From positions 8,476-72,475 of the forward strand of contig CBFICS010000011.1 in NCBI GenBank assembly GCA_965661055.1: a stretch of DNA of 64,000 bases, given 5' to 3'. Both the position numbers and the translations under genes were made by a program. How positions within the stretch are numbered: position 1 is the stretch's first letter; each line of letters begins with the position of its first letter. The stretch is from CBFHSF01 sp965661055. Its GTDB lineage: Bacteria > Bacteroidota > Bacteroidia > Flavobacteriales > Schleiferiaceae. Below the pieces are notes generated by a model. It saw only the letters and a list, made by a program, of their open reading frames with translations. It was not told the DNA's origin and made no database searches. Shown here one piece after another: positions 1 to 8,052 of this stretch.

Positions 1-1
1 T

Positions 2-181
2 TTAGTGATTCACGATCAAACTAGATCCGGATTCCCGCAGATAAACAGGACACAAGTCCCTAGACAAGCGTTTGGAATATCAAATGTTTTTAAACTGCCC
101 TTTTTCATGCCAAAATGGGATGAGGCAAAGGTGACCATAGATCAGCCTGAAATGGTATTTGATATAAAACTGTTTTATTAA
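2..181 (+). CDS. DUF2141 family protein, C-terminal fragment
   Basis: The window opens inside this gene, so only its last 59 residues are visible; the frame runs from base 2 to a TAA at 179-181. The fragment has the pattern of DUF2141 proteins of Bacteroidota: an early HD pair, an FGISN stretch in the middle, then PKWDEAKVTI and an alternating hydrophobic end (IKLFY). Members are usually about 140 residues, secreted and of unknown function, so the signal peptide lies upstream of the window. It converges with the FMN reductase gene and the two stop codons touch (181/182) with no terminator between. The family call is from memory of the pattern. Confidence 0.6.
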   Translation, partial: LVIHDQTRSGFPQINRTQVPRQAFGISNVFKLPFFMPKWDEAKVTIDQPEMVFDIKLFY

Positions 182-721
182 CTACGAAGAGATTTTCTCC
201 GTCAACCATATTAGGTCATCCAAAAAACCATCACCGTTTCGTTGTAGTCTCTCTGTGGTCACACCACATTCGTCAAATGCATTGTTGACATCACTCACCA
301 ATAATTTAGTAGGTGAAGGAATACCACCGACGTAACTCATCCAAAACAATAATTGGTGATAGGCATTGATTCCACCAAACGGACCGCTACTTACGGTTAC
401 AGAACCCATGGGTTTTCTCTTGAATTCTGACCTGAAAAAGTCTAGAGAGTTTTTAAAGCTTCCCGGCAAACTTCCGTTGTATTCTGGTGTGACAAAAATA
501 AGAGCATCTGCCTCGGTTAGCTTATTTGAGAAATCCTTTAAGCCACCATGGGGTTCTTCTAAGTGAGTGAGTCTTTCGTCAAAAACAGGAAAAGAGTACT
601 CTTTTAAATCTAACAAGGTAGTCTCTACCCCTTTGTCAATTAATCTCTTTTCTATGTATTGAGCAATGGAATGAGAAGCTCTTCCAATTCTTGTAGACCC
701 TGAAATTATGGCAATTTTCAT
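182..721 (-). CDS. NAD(P)H-dependent FMN reductase family oxidoreductase
   Basis: A 179-residue cytosolic flavoprotein of the flavodoxin-like NADPH-dependent FMN reductase family, which transfers electrons from NAD(P)H to flavin or small acceptors such as quinones. The start GSTRIGRAS (residues 8-16) is the FMN phosphate loop; TPEYNGSLPG (78-87) and SSGPFGG (111-117) are the two further flavin-binding loops. Length is normal for the family. It is a single gene: its stop codon abuts the DUF2141 gene and its start is 27 bp from the end of thiL, with which it may be co-transcribed. The physiological substrate cannot be read from sequence. Confidence 0.85.
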   Translation of the reverse strand: MKIAIISGSTRIGRASHSIAQYIEKRLIDKGVETTLLDLKEYSFPVFDERLTHLEEPHGGLKDFSNKLTEADALIFVTPEYNGSLPGSFKNSLDFFRSEFKRKPMGSVTVSSGPFGGINAYHQLLFWMSYVGGIPSPTKLLVSDVNNAFDECGVTTERLQRNGDGFLDDLIWLTEKISS

Positions 722-748
722 AAATAGAAGTTGTGTTACCTTTAGTGT

Positions 749-1798
749 TTAGTCCTCTTTAAGCGGATTCCAACCTTGAGCGGTAAGCTCAATCGCTTGG
801 TTGTCTCTTGTTATTAAATATGACTTTTCATCTTCAGTAACATGCCCTATAACCGTAAAGTTCGGGTTGCCTTTAATTTTATCGTGATCTTCTAGGGGAA
901 TGGTGAAAAGCAATTCATAATCTTCTCCTCCATTAAGAGCAACTGTGGTCGTATTCATTCTAAAATCTTCACACAAGGTATAGATAGAAGGGTCTACGGG
1001 GATTTTATTTTCATAAACACTAATTCCCTTGCCAGAAGAGTTAGCAAGGTGAAGTATTTCAGACGAAAGACCATCAGAAACATCTATCATGGAAGTAGGT
1101 AAAACTCCCAACTTATCTAAGGTCTCTATAGCGTCTTTTCTAGCTTCTGGTTTTAATTGTCTTTCTAAAACGTATTCATTGCCTTCAAGGTCAGGTTGAA
1201 CATTTGGGTTTTCTAGAAATACGGTTTTTTCTCTTTCAAGAATCTGAAGTCCCATAAATGCACCGCCTAGGTCTCCAGAAACTACCACTAAGTCGTTGGG
1301 TTTCATGCCAGAGCGTTTCACGATTTTATCGGATTTTGCATGCCCAATTACCGTAATAGAAAGTATCAGTCCTGAGGTAGATGAAGTAGTGTCTCCTCCC
1401 ACTAAATCTACATTGTACATGTCACAGGCTAAGTTGAGGCCCGCGTAGATTTCTTCAACCGCCTCTAGTGAAAAGCGATTAGAAATGGCTATGGAAACTA
1501 ATATTTGTGAAGGGCTGCCGTTCATGGCATAGATGTCAGAAAAATTTACAATCGCTGCCTTGTAGCCCAAGTGTTTTAAAGGCATGTATGCCAAGTCAAA
1601 ATGAACTCCTTCAACTAACATGTCTGTTGAGGTTAAGACTTTTTCGTCTTTTTTAAACGATAAAATTGCGGCATCATCTCCAACCCCCAATTCAGAAGAT
1701 GGTTGCTTTAAGGTTGAAAACTGTGTGATGTGCTTTATCAGTCCAAACTCTCCAAGTTCAGAAATTGATGTCCTGTTTTGATTCTTGTCTTCTAGCAT
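749..1798 (-). CDS. thiL: Thiamine-monophosphate kinase ThiL
   Basis: ThiL phosphorylates thiamine monophosphate to the active cofactor thiamine diphosphate. The protein (349 residues from this start) has the PurM/SelD-like kinase motifs GVGDDAAIL (38-46) and STDMLVEGVHFDL (57-69), which bind Mg-ATP, then VGGDTTSS and IDVSDGLSSEI further on. The frame is open 22 codons further upstream, but I choose the ATG at 1798 because the ThiL family begins with this LGEFGLI-type segment and because an exact TACCTTTG -7 element sits at 1803-1810, only 4 nt before it. That promoter would lie inside the longer version and predicts a leaderless mRNA. The gene is not beside other thiamine genes. Confidence 0.9.
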   Translation of the reverse strand: MLEDKNQNRTSISELGEFGLIKHITQFSTLKQPSSELGVGDDAAILSFKKDEKVLTSTDMLVEGVHFDLAYMPLKHLGYKAAIVNFSDIYAMNGSPSQILVSIAISNRFSLEAVEEIYAGLNLACDMYNVDLVGGDTTSSTSGLILSITVIGHAKSDKIVKRSGMKPNDLVVVSGDLGGAFMGLQILEREKTVFLENPNVQPDLEGNEYVLERQLKPEARKDAIETLDKLGVLPTSMIDVSDGLSSEILHLANSSGKGISVYENKIPVDPSIYTLCEDFRMNTTTVALNGGEDYELLFTIPLEDHDKIKGNPNFTVIGHVTEDEKSYLITRDNQAIELTAQGWNPLKED

Positions 1799-1802
1799 TC
1801 GG

Positions 1803-1810
1803 CAAAGGTA
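1803..1810 (-). promoter_or_regulatory. -7 promoter element for thiL
   Basis: Read on the minus strand this is TACCTTTG, an exact match to the Bacteroidota -7 consensus TAnnTTTG. It ends 4 nt before the chosen thiL ATG, so transcription would begin at or next to the start codon. No clear -33 TTG is visible. Confidence 0.6.
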
Positions 1811-1978
1811 AGGTCTTTCTTTGTTATGACACGGAAATTGAAAAAACAATATAGGGTATTGCACACCATGGTAAACAAGTACTTAGGTGAAATGAATGTC
1901 TCCTTTTGTGATGGACAAAGATTCGCCCGAATAGGGCAAAAAAAAAGAATGAATTATTAGTCGATTTAATATTTGGGT

Positions 1979-1986
1979 TACATTTG
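1979..1986 (+). promoter_or_regulatory. -7 promoter element for gdhA
   Basis: TACATTTG matches TAnnTTTG exactly and lies 44 bp before the gdhA start codon. The -33 region is weak (no TTG at the expected spacing). The leader is A-rich just before the ATG, as is common in this phylum, with no Shine-Dalgarno site. Confidence 0.55.
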
Positions 1987-2030
1987 TATGGTAAAAACAA
2001 CGAGATCCCCCTCGATTAAAAAAAGATAAA

Positions 2031-3389
2031 ATGGGACAGAACTTTCATGCTCAGGTAGATGCCTTCATGGATACCGTTGCAGCAAAAAATGGTCACGAGC
2101 CAGAATTTCTTCAAGCGGCTCGCGAGGTTGTTGAATCTATTATTCCTTTTGTTGAAGAAAATCCGAAGTACAAACAAGCTAAGATTTTAGATCGTATTGT
2201 TGAGCCAGAACGCGTGATTATGTTCCGTGTGCCTTGGTTAGATGACAAAGGCCAAGTACAAGTAAACCGTGGTTACCGCGTAGAGTTTAACTCTGCCATC
2301 GGACCGTACAAAGGTGGACTGAGATTTCACCCAACGGTTAATTTATCTGTCCTTAAGTTTTTAGGATTTGAACAAATCTTTAAAAACGCTTTGACTACTC
2401 TTCCAATGGGTGGTGGTAAAGGAGGATCTGATTTTGATCCAAAAGGAAAATCTGACAATGAAGTAATGAAGTTTTGTCAATCTTTTATGACAGAACTTTG
2501 TAAGCATATTGGGCCTAACACAGACGTGCCTGCCGGTGATATTGGCGTTGGTGGTCGTGAAATTGGTTACATGTTTGGTCAGTACAAAAGAATTAGAAAT
2601 GAATTCACTGGTGTTTTAACCGGTAAAGGTTTAAACTGGGGTGGATCATTAATTCGTCCAGAAGCTACTGGTTACGGTGTGGTTTACTTTGCACACAACA
2701 TGCTAGAAGCTAACGGAGATAGCCTTAAAGGCAAAACGGTAATGGTTTCTGGTTCTGGAAACGTTGCTCAGTACGCTATTGAAAAAGTAAATGAATTAGG
2801 CGGTAAAGTAATTTCTGCTTCTGACTCTTCAGGATTTATTTACGATAAAGACGGGATCAACTCTGAGAAGCTTGCCTTCTTGATGGAACTTAAAAACGTA
2901 AAAAGAGGTCGTATTAAAGAATACGCTGATAAGTATGGTTGTGAATTCCACGAAGGAGGTCGTCCTTGGGATCTTAATACCGCGGTTGACATTGCCTTAC
3001 CATGTGCTACTCAAAACGAGTTAGATGGAGACAACGCGAAAAACTTAATTTCTAACGGAGTAAAGATGGTTGTTGAAGGGGCTAATATGCCTTCTACTCC
3101 AGAAGCTGTTGAAGCCTTAGCTGCCGCTAAAGTTTTCTTTGCTCCTGGTAAAGCTTCTAACGCTGGTGGGGTGGCTACTTCTGGATTAGAAATGAGTCAA
3201 AACTCTATGCGTTACAACTGGACTAGAGAAGAGGTTGATGCTAAACTAAAGGCGATTATGAAAGATATTCACAGCGCTTGTGTCAAGTATGGTACTGAAT
3301 CTGATGGTCACATTGATTATGTTAAAGGTGCTAACATTGCTGGCTTCGTAAAAGTTGCTGATGCAATGATGGATCAAGGATTGGTTTAA
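2031..3389 (+). CDS. gdhA: NADP-specific glutamate dehydrogenase GdhA
   Basis: Catalyses reductive amination of 2-oxoglutarate to glutamate with NADPH, a main route of ammonium assimilation. At 452 residues it has the size of the hexameric biosynthetic class. Visible signatures are GPYKGGLRFHP (91-101, substrate-binding lysine K94), MGGGKGGSDFDPKGKSD (126-142, with the expected catalytic lysine K130) and PAGDIGVGGREIGYMFG, followed by the Rossmann turn VSGSGNVAQYA. It stands alone, with its own promoter at 1979-1986 and a strong hairpin terminator at 3411-3434. Codon use is smooth and typical of a highly expressed gene. The call is secure; cofactor preference for NADP is inferred from class. 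Confidence 0.96.
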   Translation: MGQNFHAQVDAFMDTVAAKNGHEPEFLQAAREVVESIIPFVEENPKYKQAKILDRIVEPERVIMFRVPWLDDKGQVQVNRGYRVEFNSAIGPYKGGLRFHPTVNLSVLKFLGFEQIFKNALTTLPMGGGKGGSDFDPKGKSDNEVMKFCQSFMTELCKHIGPNTDVPAGDIGVGGREIGYMFGQYKRIRNEFTGVLTGKGLNWGGSLIRPEATGYGVVYFAHNMLEANGDSLKGKTVMVSGSGNVAQYAIEKVNELGGKVISASDSSGFIYDKDGINSEKLAFLMELKNVKRGRIKEYADKYGCEFHEGGRPWDLNTAVDIALPCATQNELDGDNAKNLISNGVKMVVEGANMPSTPEAVEALAAAKVFFAPGKASNAGGVATSGLEMSQNSMRYNWTREEVDAKLKAIMKDIHSACVKYGTESDGHIDYVKGANIAGFVKVADAMMDQGLV

Positions 3390-3408
3390 TGAATCAATTC
3401 TCATAAAA

Positions 3409-3443
3409 CAAAAGGGGGAAGCATTTGCTTCCCCCTTTTTTAT
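3409..3443 (+). terminator. Bidirectional terminator between gdhA and gatC
   Basis: A perfect 12-bp stem (AAAGGGGGAAGC / GCTTCCCCCTTT) around the loop ATTT, followed by a T-run on the plus strand and preceded by an A-rich stretch that gives a T-run on the minus strand. It sits between convergent gdhA and gatC and can serve both. Confidence 0.9.
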
Positions 3444-3456
3444 TTCTGTGAGATGA

Positions 3457-3744
3457 CTATCTCATTACTTTGGGCACTTTAAAGTAGTCAGTGTTGGCGT
3501 CTGGCGCATTTCTTAACGCATCCTCATGACTAATCTCTTGAATAACCTCGTCCTTACGCAAAATATTTACCTCTTCGGTAAGGTGGGTCAATGGTTCAAT
3601 GTCGCTAAGCTCTAGCTCGTTAATCTTTTCTACAAAGCCCAAGACCTTCTCCATGTCTTCAGACATTTTTACTACGGCTTCATCACTTAGTTCTAAGCGT
3701 GATAAATGAGCTAATTTTTTTATTTCGTCGTCACTAATTTTCAT
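3457..3744 (-). CDS. gatC: Asp-tRNA(Asn)/Glu-tRNA(Gln) amidotransferase subunit GatC
   Basis: A 95-residue small subunit of the GatCAB amidotransferase, which converts misacylated Glu-tRNA(Gln) and Asp-tRNA(Asn) to the correct aminoacyl-tRNAs. It begins with the family pattern DDEIKKLAHLSRLELSDE and contains the EPLTHLTE segment and the terminal DYFKVPKV. gatA and gatB are not in the window, which is usual in Bacteroidota, where the subunits are scattered. It is translationally coupled to the acyltransferase gene upstream: its ATG overlaps that gene's stop by 4 bp. Confidence 0.93.
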   Translation of the reverse strand: MKISDDEIKKLAHLSRLELSDEAVVKMSEDMEKVLGFVEKINELELSDIEPLTHLTEEVNILRKDEVIQEISHEDALRNAPDANTDYFKVPKVMR

Positions 3745-4484
3745 GGTGCCTCTTGGTATTCTTTTAAATGATTATCTAGTAATTCAAAACATTGATCTTT
3801 TAAACTATCAAGATCCTGCAAAGATAAGTTTTTAGTTTCTATAGGAGGCAAAACTCTAGCTCTCAGAATTCCAGGGTAGCCACCTTCTGTAAAATCAGGA
3901 AAGTGCTTTCTGTTGTTCGGAAATACAAGGGGTAAGATGGGTAAGCCATTTTCTAAGGCTAATTTAAAGGCGCCCATTTTAAATGGACCTAGTCTTATAG
4001 GGTCTCTGGGAATTCCTCCTTCTGGATAAATACAAACTCCCGTGCCTTCATCAATTTTCTCTTGAGCTCTCTTTAAAACATTGCGCTTTGAGGTTATACT
4101 TTTCCTATCTACTAGAATGTTGGTCTTTTTGTAGAAATATCCGAAAATGGGCAACTTGGCTAGTTCCTTTTTACCGATAAAAACAAAACATCCGGGCACT
4201 AGAGCCAAAGTCATCATGATGTCTATCTCAGAACTGTGGTTGGCAATAATAATAAATTGTTCGTCCTTTTTCGGCTTGTATTGCCAGTCCACTTTTTTGA
4301 AGAAACCCATGCCGAAAAGAATCAAATCACCCCATCTCCTCATCCACTTAAAGAAGTATTTATACTGAGATTCTTTAAGAGAGGTTATAAAAATGAAAGG
4401 AAGGATTAACAAGATGCTGATAAACACAACAATGAAAAACCAAATGTGGTAGATTATTCCAAATCCGCGTGAAAAAATGTTCAT
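3741..4484 (-). CDS. 1-acyl-sn-glycerol-3-phosphate acyltransferase (PlsC family)
   Basis: A membrane-bound acyltransferase that probably adds the second acyl chain to lysophosphatidic acid to give phosphatidic acid. The 247-residue protein has an N-terminal membrane helix (about 10-34), the catalytic NHxxxxD motif as NHSSEID (82-88) and the substrate-binding PEGG motif (154-157, YPEGGIPRD). It forms an operon with gatC, which it overlaps by 4 bp. A possible promoter on the minus strand, TATCTTCG at 4520-4527, differs from the consensus by one base. Several PlsC paralogs occur in most Bacteroidota, so another lipid substrate is possible. Confidence 0.88.
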   Translation of the reverse strand: MNIFSRGFGIIYHIWFFIVVFISILLILPFIFITSLKESQYKYFFKWMRRWGDLILFGMGFFKKVDWQYKPKKDEQFIIIANHSSEIDIMMTLALVPGCFVFIGKKELAKLPIFGYFYKKTNILVDRKSITSKRNVLKRAQEKIDEGTGVCIYPEGGIPRDPIRLGPFKMGAFKLALENGLPILPLVFPNNRKHFPDFTEGGYPGILRARVLPPIETKNLSLQDLDSLKDQCFELLDNHLKEYQEAP

Positions 4485-4590
4485 CAGCTATTGAGACGTT
4501 TGTTTTAACAAGTAAACCGCGAAGATAACATCCTTGTCGTTTCATCCTTATTTTGATTCTAATATATCTAAAAAATAAATTTAAAGGATG

Positions 4591-4598
4591 CATATTTG
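4591..4598 (+). promoter_or_regulatory. Probable -7 element for pdeM
   Basis: CATATTTG differs from TAnnTTTG in one base. It ends 4 nt before the ATG at 4603 and covers the alternative ATG at 4588, so if it is used only the downstream start can be translated. Confidence 0.4.
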
Positions 4599-4602
4599 CA
4601 GT

Positions 4603-5259
4603 ATGCATGTTCCGGGTAAATACATTGAGGTACTGGGCGAAAAGATTTATTTGCATCCTGATAAAGCGATTTATTTGCCTGACTATAAATTGCTGGTTGT
4701 AGCCGATTTACACCTGGGTAAAGCCACCCATTTTAGAAAGGCAGGTCTTCCTATTTCCACTTCCGTGGGAAGAAGTGATCTTAGTCGTTTGCAAAAATTG
4801 ATTCATGACTACAATCCTCGGGAAGTTTTGTTCTTAGGTGATGTGTTTCACAGTGATTACAATTCTGAATGGGACCTTATCTCAAAATTTTGTGAAGAGA
4901 ATGCCGACGTTCAGTTTTCACTGACCTTGGGAAATCACGATGTTTTGCCGGTATCTATCTATGCTGATTTGGGTTGGAAAGTTCACGCTAAGGAGGTGAC
5001 CTATGGAGCTCTTTCACTCTGCCATGAACCTGATAAAAATTTGCCTTTTGCTATTGTCGGACATCTTCATCCGGGATATCACCTAAAAGGACGTGGTAAG
5101 CAAAAGATTCTCTTGCCTTGTTTTCACCTGATGCCTCATCAACTTCTCATGCCTTCTTTTGGGTTCTTTACTGGTGCCGTTCCTCAAAAAATGACTAAAA
5201 AAGACATTGTGTTTGCCATTGCTGATAATGAAGTGTTTGAGATAACTCATGCCTGTTAA
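4603..5259 (+). CDS. pdeM: Metallophosphoesterase, PdeM-like (ligase-associated family)
   Basis: A 218-residue calcineurin-like phosphoesterase matching the PdeM family, annotated elsewhere as a DNA-damage-associated endonuclease found beside an ATP-dependent ligase and an Lhr helicase. Metal-binding motifs are in order: DLHLG (35-39), GD (79-80), GNHD (110-113) and GHLHPG (153-158). The segment HLGKATHFRKAGLPIS is characteristic. Here the gene is alone, without ligase or helicase partners, so a repair role is inferred from family only. The ATG at 4603 is preferred over 4588 because of the -7 element at 4591-4598. It is divergent from plsC. Confidence 0.82.
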   Translation: MHVPGKYIEVLGEKIYLHPDKAIYLPDYKLLVVADLHLGKATHFRKAGLPISTSVGRSDLSRLQKLIHDYNPREVLFLGDVFHSDYNSEWDLISKFCEENADVQFSLTLGNHDVLPVSIYADLGWKVHAKEVTYGALSLCHEPDKNLPFAIVGHLHPGYHLKGRGKQKILLPCFHLMPHQLLMPSFGFFTGAVPQKMTKKDIVFAIADNEVFEITHAC

Positions 5260-5352
5260 TACCTCTAAATTCTTTATTAATTAGGCTTTAAGCAAGTTGA
5301 TTTGAGACAGTTTCTTTTATCTAAAGAAATATTGATAATAGTTGAAAACCTG

Positions 5353-5381
5353 TTGGTAAATTGTGTTTATGTAAACCTTTG
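5353..5381 (+). promoter_or_regulatory. Probable promoter of the HU-SPOR gene
   Basis: A TTG (5353-5355) and, 18 nt later, AACCTTTG (5374-5381), one mismatch from TAnnTTTG. Spacing fits the Flavobacterium consensus. The predicted leader to the GTG start is about 30 nt. Confidence 0.4.
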
Positions 5382-5419
5382 CCTCTTGCATTCCTTCTGA
5401 TATTTATTAATTTTACGTT

Positions 5420-6460
5420 GTGGAAATAGTTGAAAAAATAATAGCCAATTTACTCTTTGAGAAGGAGTTTGTAATCGTTCCAGGATTTGGAGCTTTTGTG
5501 TCTCATAACTTTTCTTCTGAGGTGAATAATGCTACCTATTTATTCCGTCCACCATCAAAGAGAATTTCCTTTAGACAAGAAATAAAAGAGGGTGATGAAG
5601 CTTTAATTGCAGAAGTTTCTTCTCAGTGTAAGGTTTTGCGTTCAGAAGCCATTGCTATGATTCGTTCAGCAGTTAGCGCGTGGAAAAAAGAAATCAACCG
5701 TGGGGAAAAGTTGTTCTTACCTTCATTGGGTAGATTTTATCGTGGAGATGAAGGATCCATTTTATTTACACCAAACTTAGAGGTGAATTACTCCAGAGAA
5801 TCTTTTGGTCTTCCTATTTTTAGAACCCCTGGTGCGTTTAAAGAAATGAATGTTACCCAATCTGTTCAAAAGGCGGTGGTTACTCATTTAAACAATCATC
5901 CAGAGGTAGTGACCAAGTCATCAAAAGACTGGAGACGCATTGCCGCTGTGGCCGTTCCCGTAGTGGGATTAATCTATTTGGGTTCTTTAAAACCTGATTT
6001 CAATATTGATACTGCAGGGTTTTTTGATTTTGATCCGCTGAAGTATTCAAGAACTATTGATCTCCCTGCAGAAGAAGAAACGCTTCCGGAAAATACTTTT
6101 GTGGCGAACCCAGAAACTATTCTAGAAAAAGAAGCCCCTAAAACCGTAGTTGAAAAGGTTTTAGACAACTCTGAAGTGTCAACCAAAGAGTTAGAGCCAA
6201 AAACTTTAGAGTTAGACAGAAAAGATGTTGACCTTGATGCTCCTTACCATATTGTTGTGGGTAGTTTTGGCGAGCCTCAAAATGCTCGAGCTTTTGTAGA
6301 ATCACTGCATGAAATTGGGTTAAAAGCCTCTGTTTTAAATGAAAACAGCAAGCTTCAAAAAGTTTCTGTTGCAGGATTTTCTACACACAAAGAAGCCACC
6401 ATGGCCTTAAGGGCCTATAAATTAAAGGTAACTTCATCCGCTTGGATTTATCATAAATAG
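5420..6460 (+). CDS. HU/CCDC81-like and SPOR domain membrane protein
   Basis: A 346-residue protein with three parts. Residues 1 to about 40 and about 45-140 look like the two tandem HU-like domains of the bacterial CCDC81 type (EKEFVIVPGFGAFVSH; RPPSKRISFRQEIKEGD; FLPSLGRFYRGDEG), related to DNA-binding HU/IHF. A single membrane helix follows at about 173-190, then an acidic, E/P/T-rich linker (about 195-270). The end (274-346) is a SPOR domain, which binds denuded septal peptidoglycan. The expected topology is HU domains in the cytoplasm and SPOR in the periplasm, so the protein may link the nucleoid to the division site. The start is GTG; no better ATG fits. It is monocistronic. Confidence 0.8.
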   Translation: MEIVEKIIANLLFEKEFVIVPGFGAFVSHNFSSEVNNATYLFRPPSKRISFRQEIKEGDEALIAEVSSQCKVLRSEAIAMIRSAVSAWKKEINRGEKLFLPSLGRFYRGDEGSILFTPNLEVNYSRESFGLPIFRTPGAFKEMNVTQSVQKAVVTHLNNHPEVVTKSSKDWRRIAAVAVPVVGLIYLGSLKPDFNIDTAGFFDFDPLKYSRTIDLPAEEETLPENTFVANPETILEKEAPKTVVEKVLDNSEVSTKELEPKTLELDRKDVDLDAPYHIVVGSFGEPQNARAFVESLHEIGLKASVLNENSKLQKVSVAGFSTHKEATMALRAYKLKVTSSAWIYHK

Positions 6461-6470
6461 CCTACTTTTG
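6442..6470 (+). promoter_or_regulatory. Promoter of the acyl-CoA thioesterase gene
   Basis: TTG at 6442-6444, an 18-nt spacer, then an exact -7 element TACTTTTG at 6463-6470. The -33 part lies inside the end of the HU-SPOR coding sequence. Confidence 0.6.
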
Positions 6471-6486
6471 CACAAAATTAGTGCAC

Positions 6487-7014
6487 ATGAAAGGTAAAAC
6501 TCCCGCAGATTCACTGACCATAATGACCGAAATCGTTCTTCCGAACGATACCAATAATTTGAACAATTTATTTGGTGGACAATTACTATCATGGATGGAT
6601 AGATGTGCTGCCATTGCTGCGCATAGACATTGTCGTCGTCAGGTGGTTACCGCAAGTGTGAACAACGTAAGTTTTAGACAAGCCATTCCGCAGGCTAGTA
6701 TTGTTACTCTAGAAGCTAAGGTTTCAAGAGCCTTTGGATCGAGTATGGAGGTGTTTGTTGACGTGTATATTGAAGATCAAACAGGTCAAGGAAATAGACC
6801 CAAAGCCAATGAAGCTATCTACACTTTTGTGGCGGTTGATCAAATAGGTAACCCCATACAAATTCCGCCTATTCACCCAGAAACTGATTTAGAAAAATCG
6901 AGATTCGAAGGTGCCTTAAGACGTCGTCAATTGGCTCTAATATTATCTGATAAAATGAAACCTGAAGAGGCTACGGAACTCAAGCAGTTGTTTTTCCCTG
7001 AAGAGAAGAAATAA
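6487..7014 (+). CDS. Acyl-CoA thioesterase (hotdog fold)
   Basis: A 175-residue cytosolic thioesterase that hydrolyses acyl-CoA to free acid and CoA. It has one hotdog domain with the YciA/BACH-type signature: LPNDTNNLNNLFGGQLLSWM, where the N, GG and D residues of the active site lie, then ASVNNVSFRQAI. I start at the ATG at 6487 rather than the GTG two codons earlier. Its 3' end overlaps the convergent GT9 gene by 35 bp and there is no terminator hairpin at that junction. Chain-length preference cannot be told. Confidence 0.88.
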   Translation: MKGKTPADSLTIMTEIVLPNDTNNLNNLFGGQLLSWMDRCAAIAAHRHCRRQVVTASVNNVSFRQAIPQASIVTLEAKVSRAFGSSMEVFVDVYIEDQTGQGNRPKANEAIYTFVAVDQIGNPIQIPPIHPETDLEKSRFEGALRRRQLALILSDKMKPEEATELKQLFFPEEKK

Positions 7015-7963
7015 TCTTTTCGGTAGGAATCATATCCATAAAATTCCACAACTTATATATGCCTTTGCGCGTCCCGAGTTTTGACGAGGGACGCATAAAG
7101 TGCTTTACTTCAAGGATTTCAGATCCTTCGCCGGGACGGTACGGGTACATGCCTAGTTCTGGCACTGTACCTCCCCAAAGAGAGATGATTTTCTTTTCAA
7201 AAGCGGAAGCAATATGCATCAACCCTGTGTCATGGGTGATAATGGCATCGGCAGATTTTACCAAGAAGGCACTTTGATCTAAACGGTATTTGCCGGCTGC
7301 GTTGTGTATTCTTTTTGGGTCATGAGAGGCAATCCATTCGCCCTTTTCTGCATCTTCGGGCCCTCCTAAAAGGATAACCTCTCCGGAAATTTGTGAGCAG
7401 ATTTCCCAAATTTTTTCTCGGCTACACATTTTTCCGTCGTGCTGACCGCCGATAACAAATCCAGTGAATCCTCCCGCGAAAGCGGAATTAAAGTCTTGTT
7501 TATAATTAATGTCTGCGGTGGTTGGCAAAAAATAATCCAGCCCTTTGCCGTCGTCAATCACCCCTAGGTACTTTACCGTTTGCATGTACCTGTCTACAAT
7601 ATGTATGTCTGGTAACAGGTTGATTTTGAAGTTTACGAGAATGAATTTTTCAATGTTCAGCTTGGGGAAACTATGGGCGGGGATGTTGAGGTACTTTTTA
7701 ACCTTGAGGGTGCGCAGGTTGTGGTGAAGGTCAATTATTTCTGTGTAACCCTCTTCTTCAAGCTCCTGGAAAGAATCGGCAACCTTGCTGTCAAAGGTAA
7801 TTACCTTGTCTACATACGGATTGTTCTCTAGAATTCCGCGAAATGAACTCTTGGTTAAAACGTGTACTTGTGCTTGCGTTTGCAGCTTTAATCTGCGCAA
7901 AACTGGTGTGATGAGCACAATGTCTCCTATAGAGCTGAACCGTAAAACCAAATATTTTTTCAT
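6980..7963 (-). CDS. Glycosyltransferase family 9 (heptosyltransferase-like)
   Basis: A 327-residue GT9 enzyme of the WaaC/WaaF type, which transfers heptose or a related sugar to the lipopolysaccharide inner core at the inner membrane face. The N-terminus LVLRFSSIGDIVLITPVLRRL is the family hallmark, and the C-terminal domain has THDTGLMHIASAF and SLWGGTVPELG around the nucleotide-sugar site. It probably shares a transcript with the DUF6427 gene upstream (89-bp gap). A copy of the dispersed CCGCGAAAGCGG repeat lies inside it (7474-7485). The last 12 codons overlap the thioesterase gene on the other strand. The exact acceptor is unknown. Confidence 0.88.
   Translation of the reverse strand: MKKYLVLRFSSIGDIVLITPVLRRLKLQTQAQVHVLTKSSFRGILENNPYVDKVITFDSKVADSFQELEEEGYTEIIDLHHNLRTLKVKKYLNIPAHSFPKLNIEKFILVNFKINLLPDIHIVDRYMQTVKYLGVIDDGKGLDYFLPTTADINYKQDFNSAFAGGFTGFVIGGQHDGKMCSREKIWEICSQISGEVILLGGPEDAEKGEWIASHDPKRIHNAAGKYRLDQSAFLVKSADAIITHDTGLMHIASAFEKKIISLWGGTVPELGMYPYRPGEGSEILEVKHFMRPSSKLGTRKGIYKLWNFMDMIPTEKIISSLQGKTTA
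7474..7485. repeat. Dispersed palindrome copy 1 (CCGCGAAAGCGG)
   Basis: An exact 12-base copy inside the GT9 gene. On the coding strand it encodes AFAG within SAFAGGF. One of seven copies in the window. Confidence 0.7.
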
Positions 7964-8052
7964 CTGTTGTTGTAGGGCGTTTTTTATTTTCCTTTTTTCT
8001 TTGTCACTTATATTTGACTATGTTTCGTGTTTCCAGGGTATGCAGAATATCC

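Noticed and set aside
4375..4656. 93-codon minus-strand frame over the plsC start and pdeM start
   Set aside because: Overlaps two real gene starts in another frame; no family pattern.
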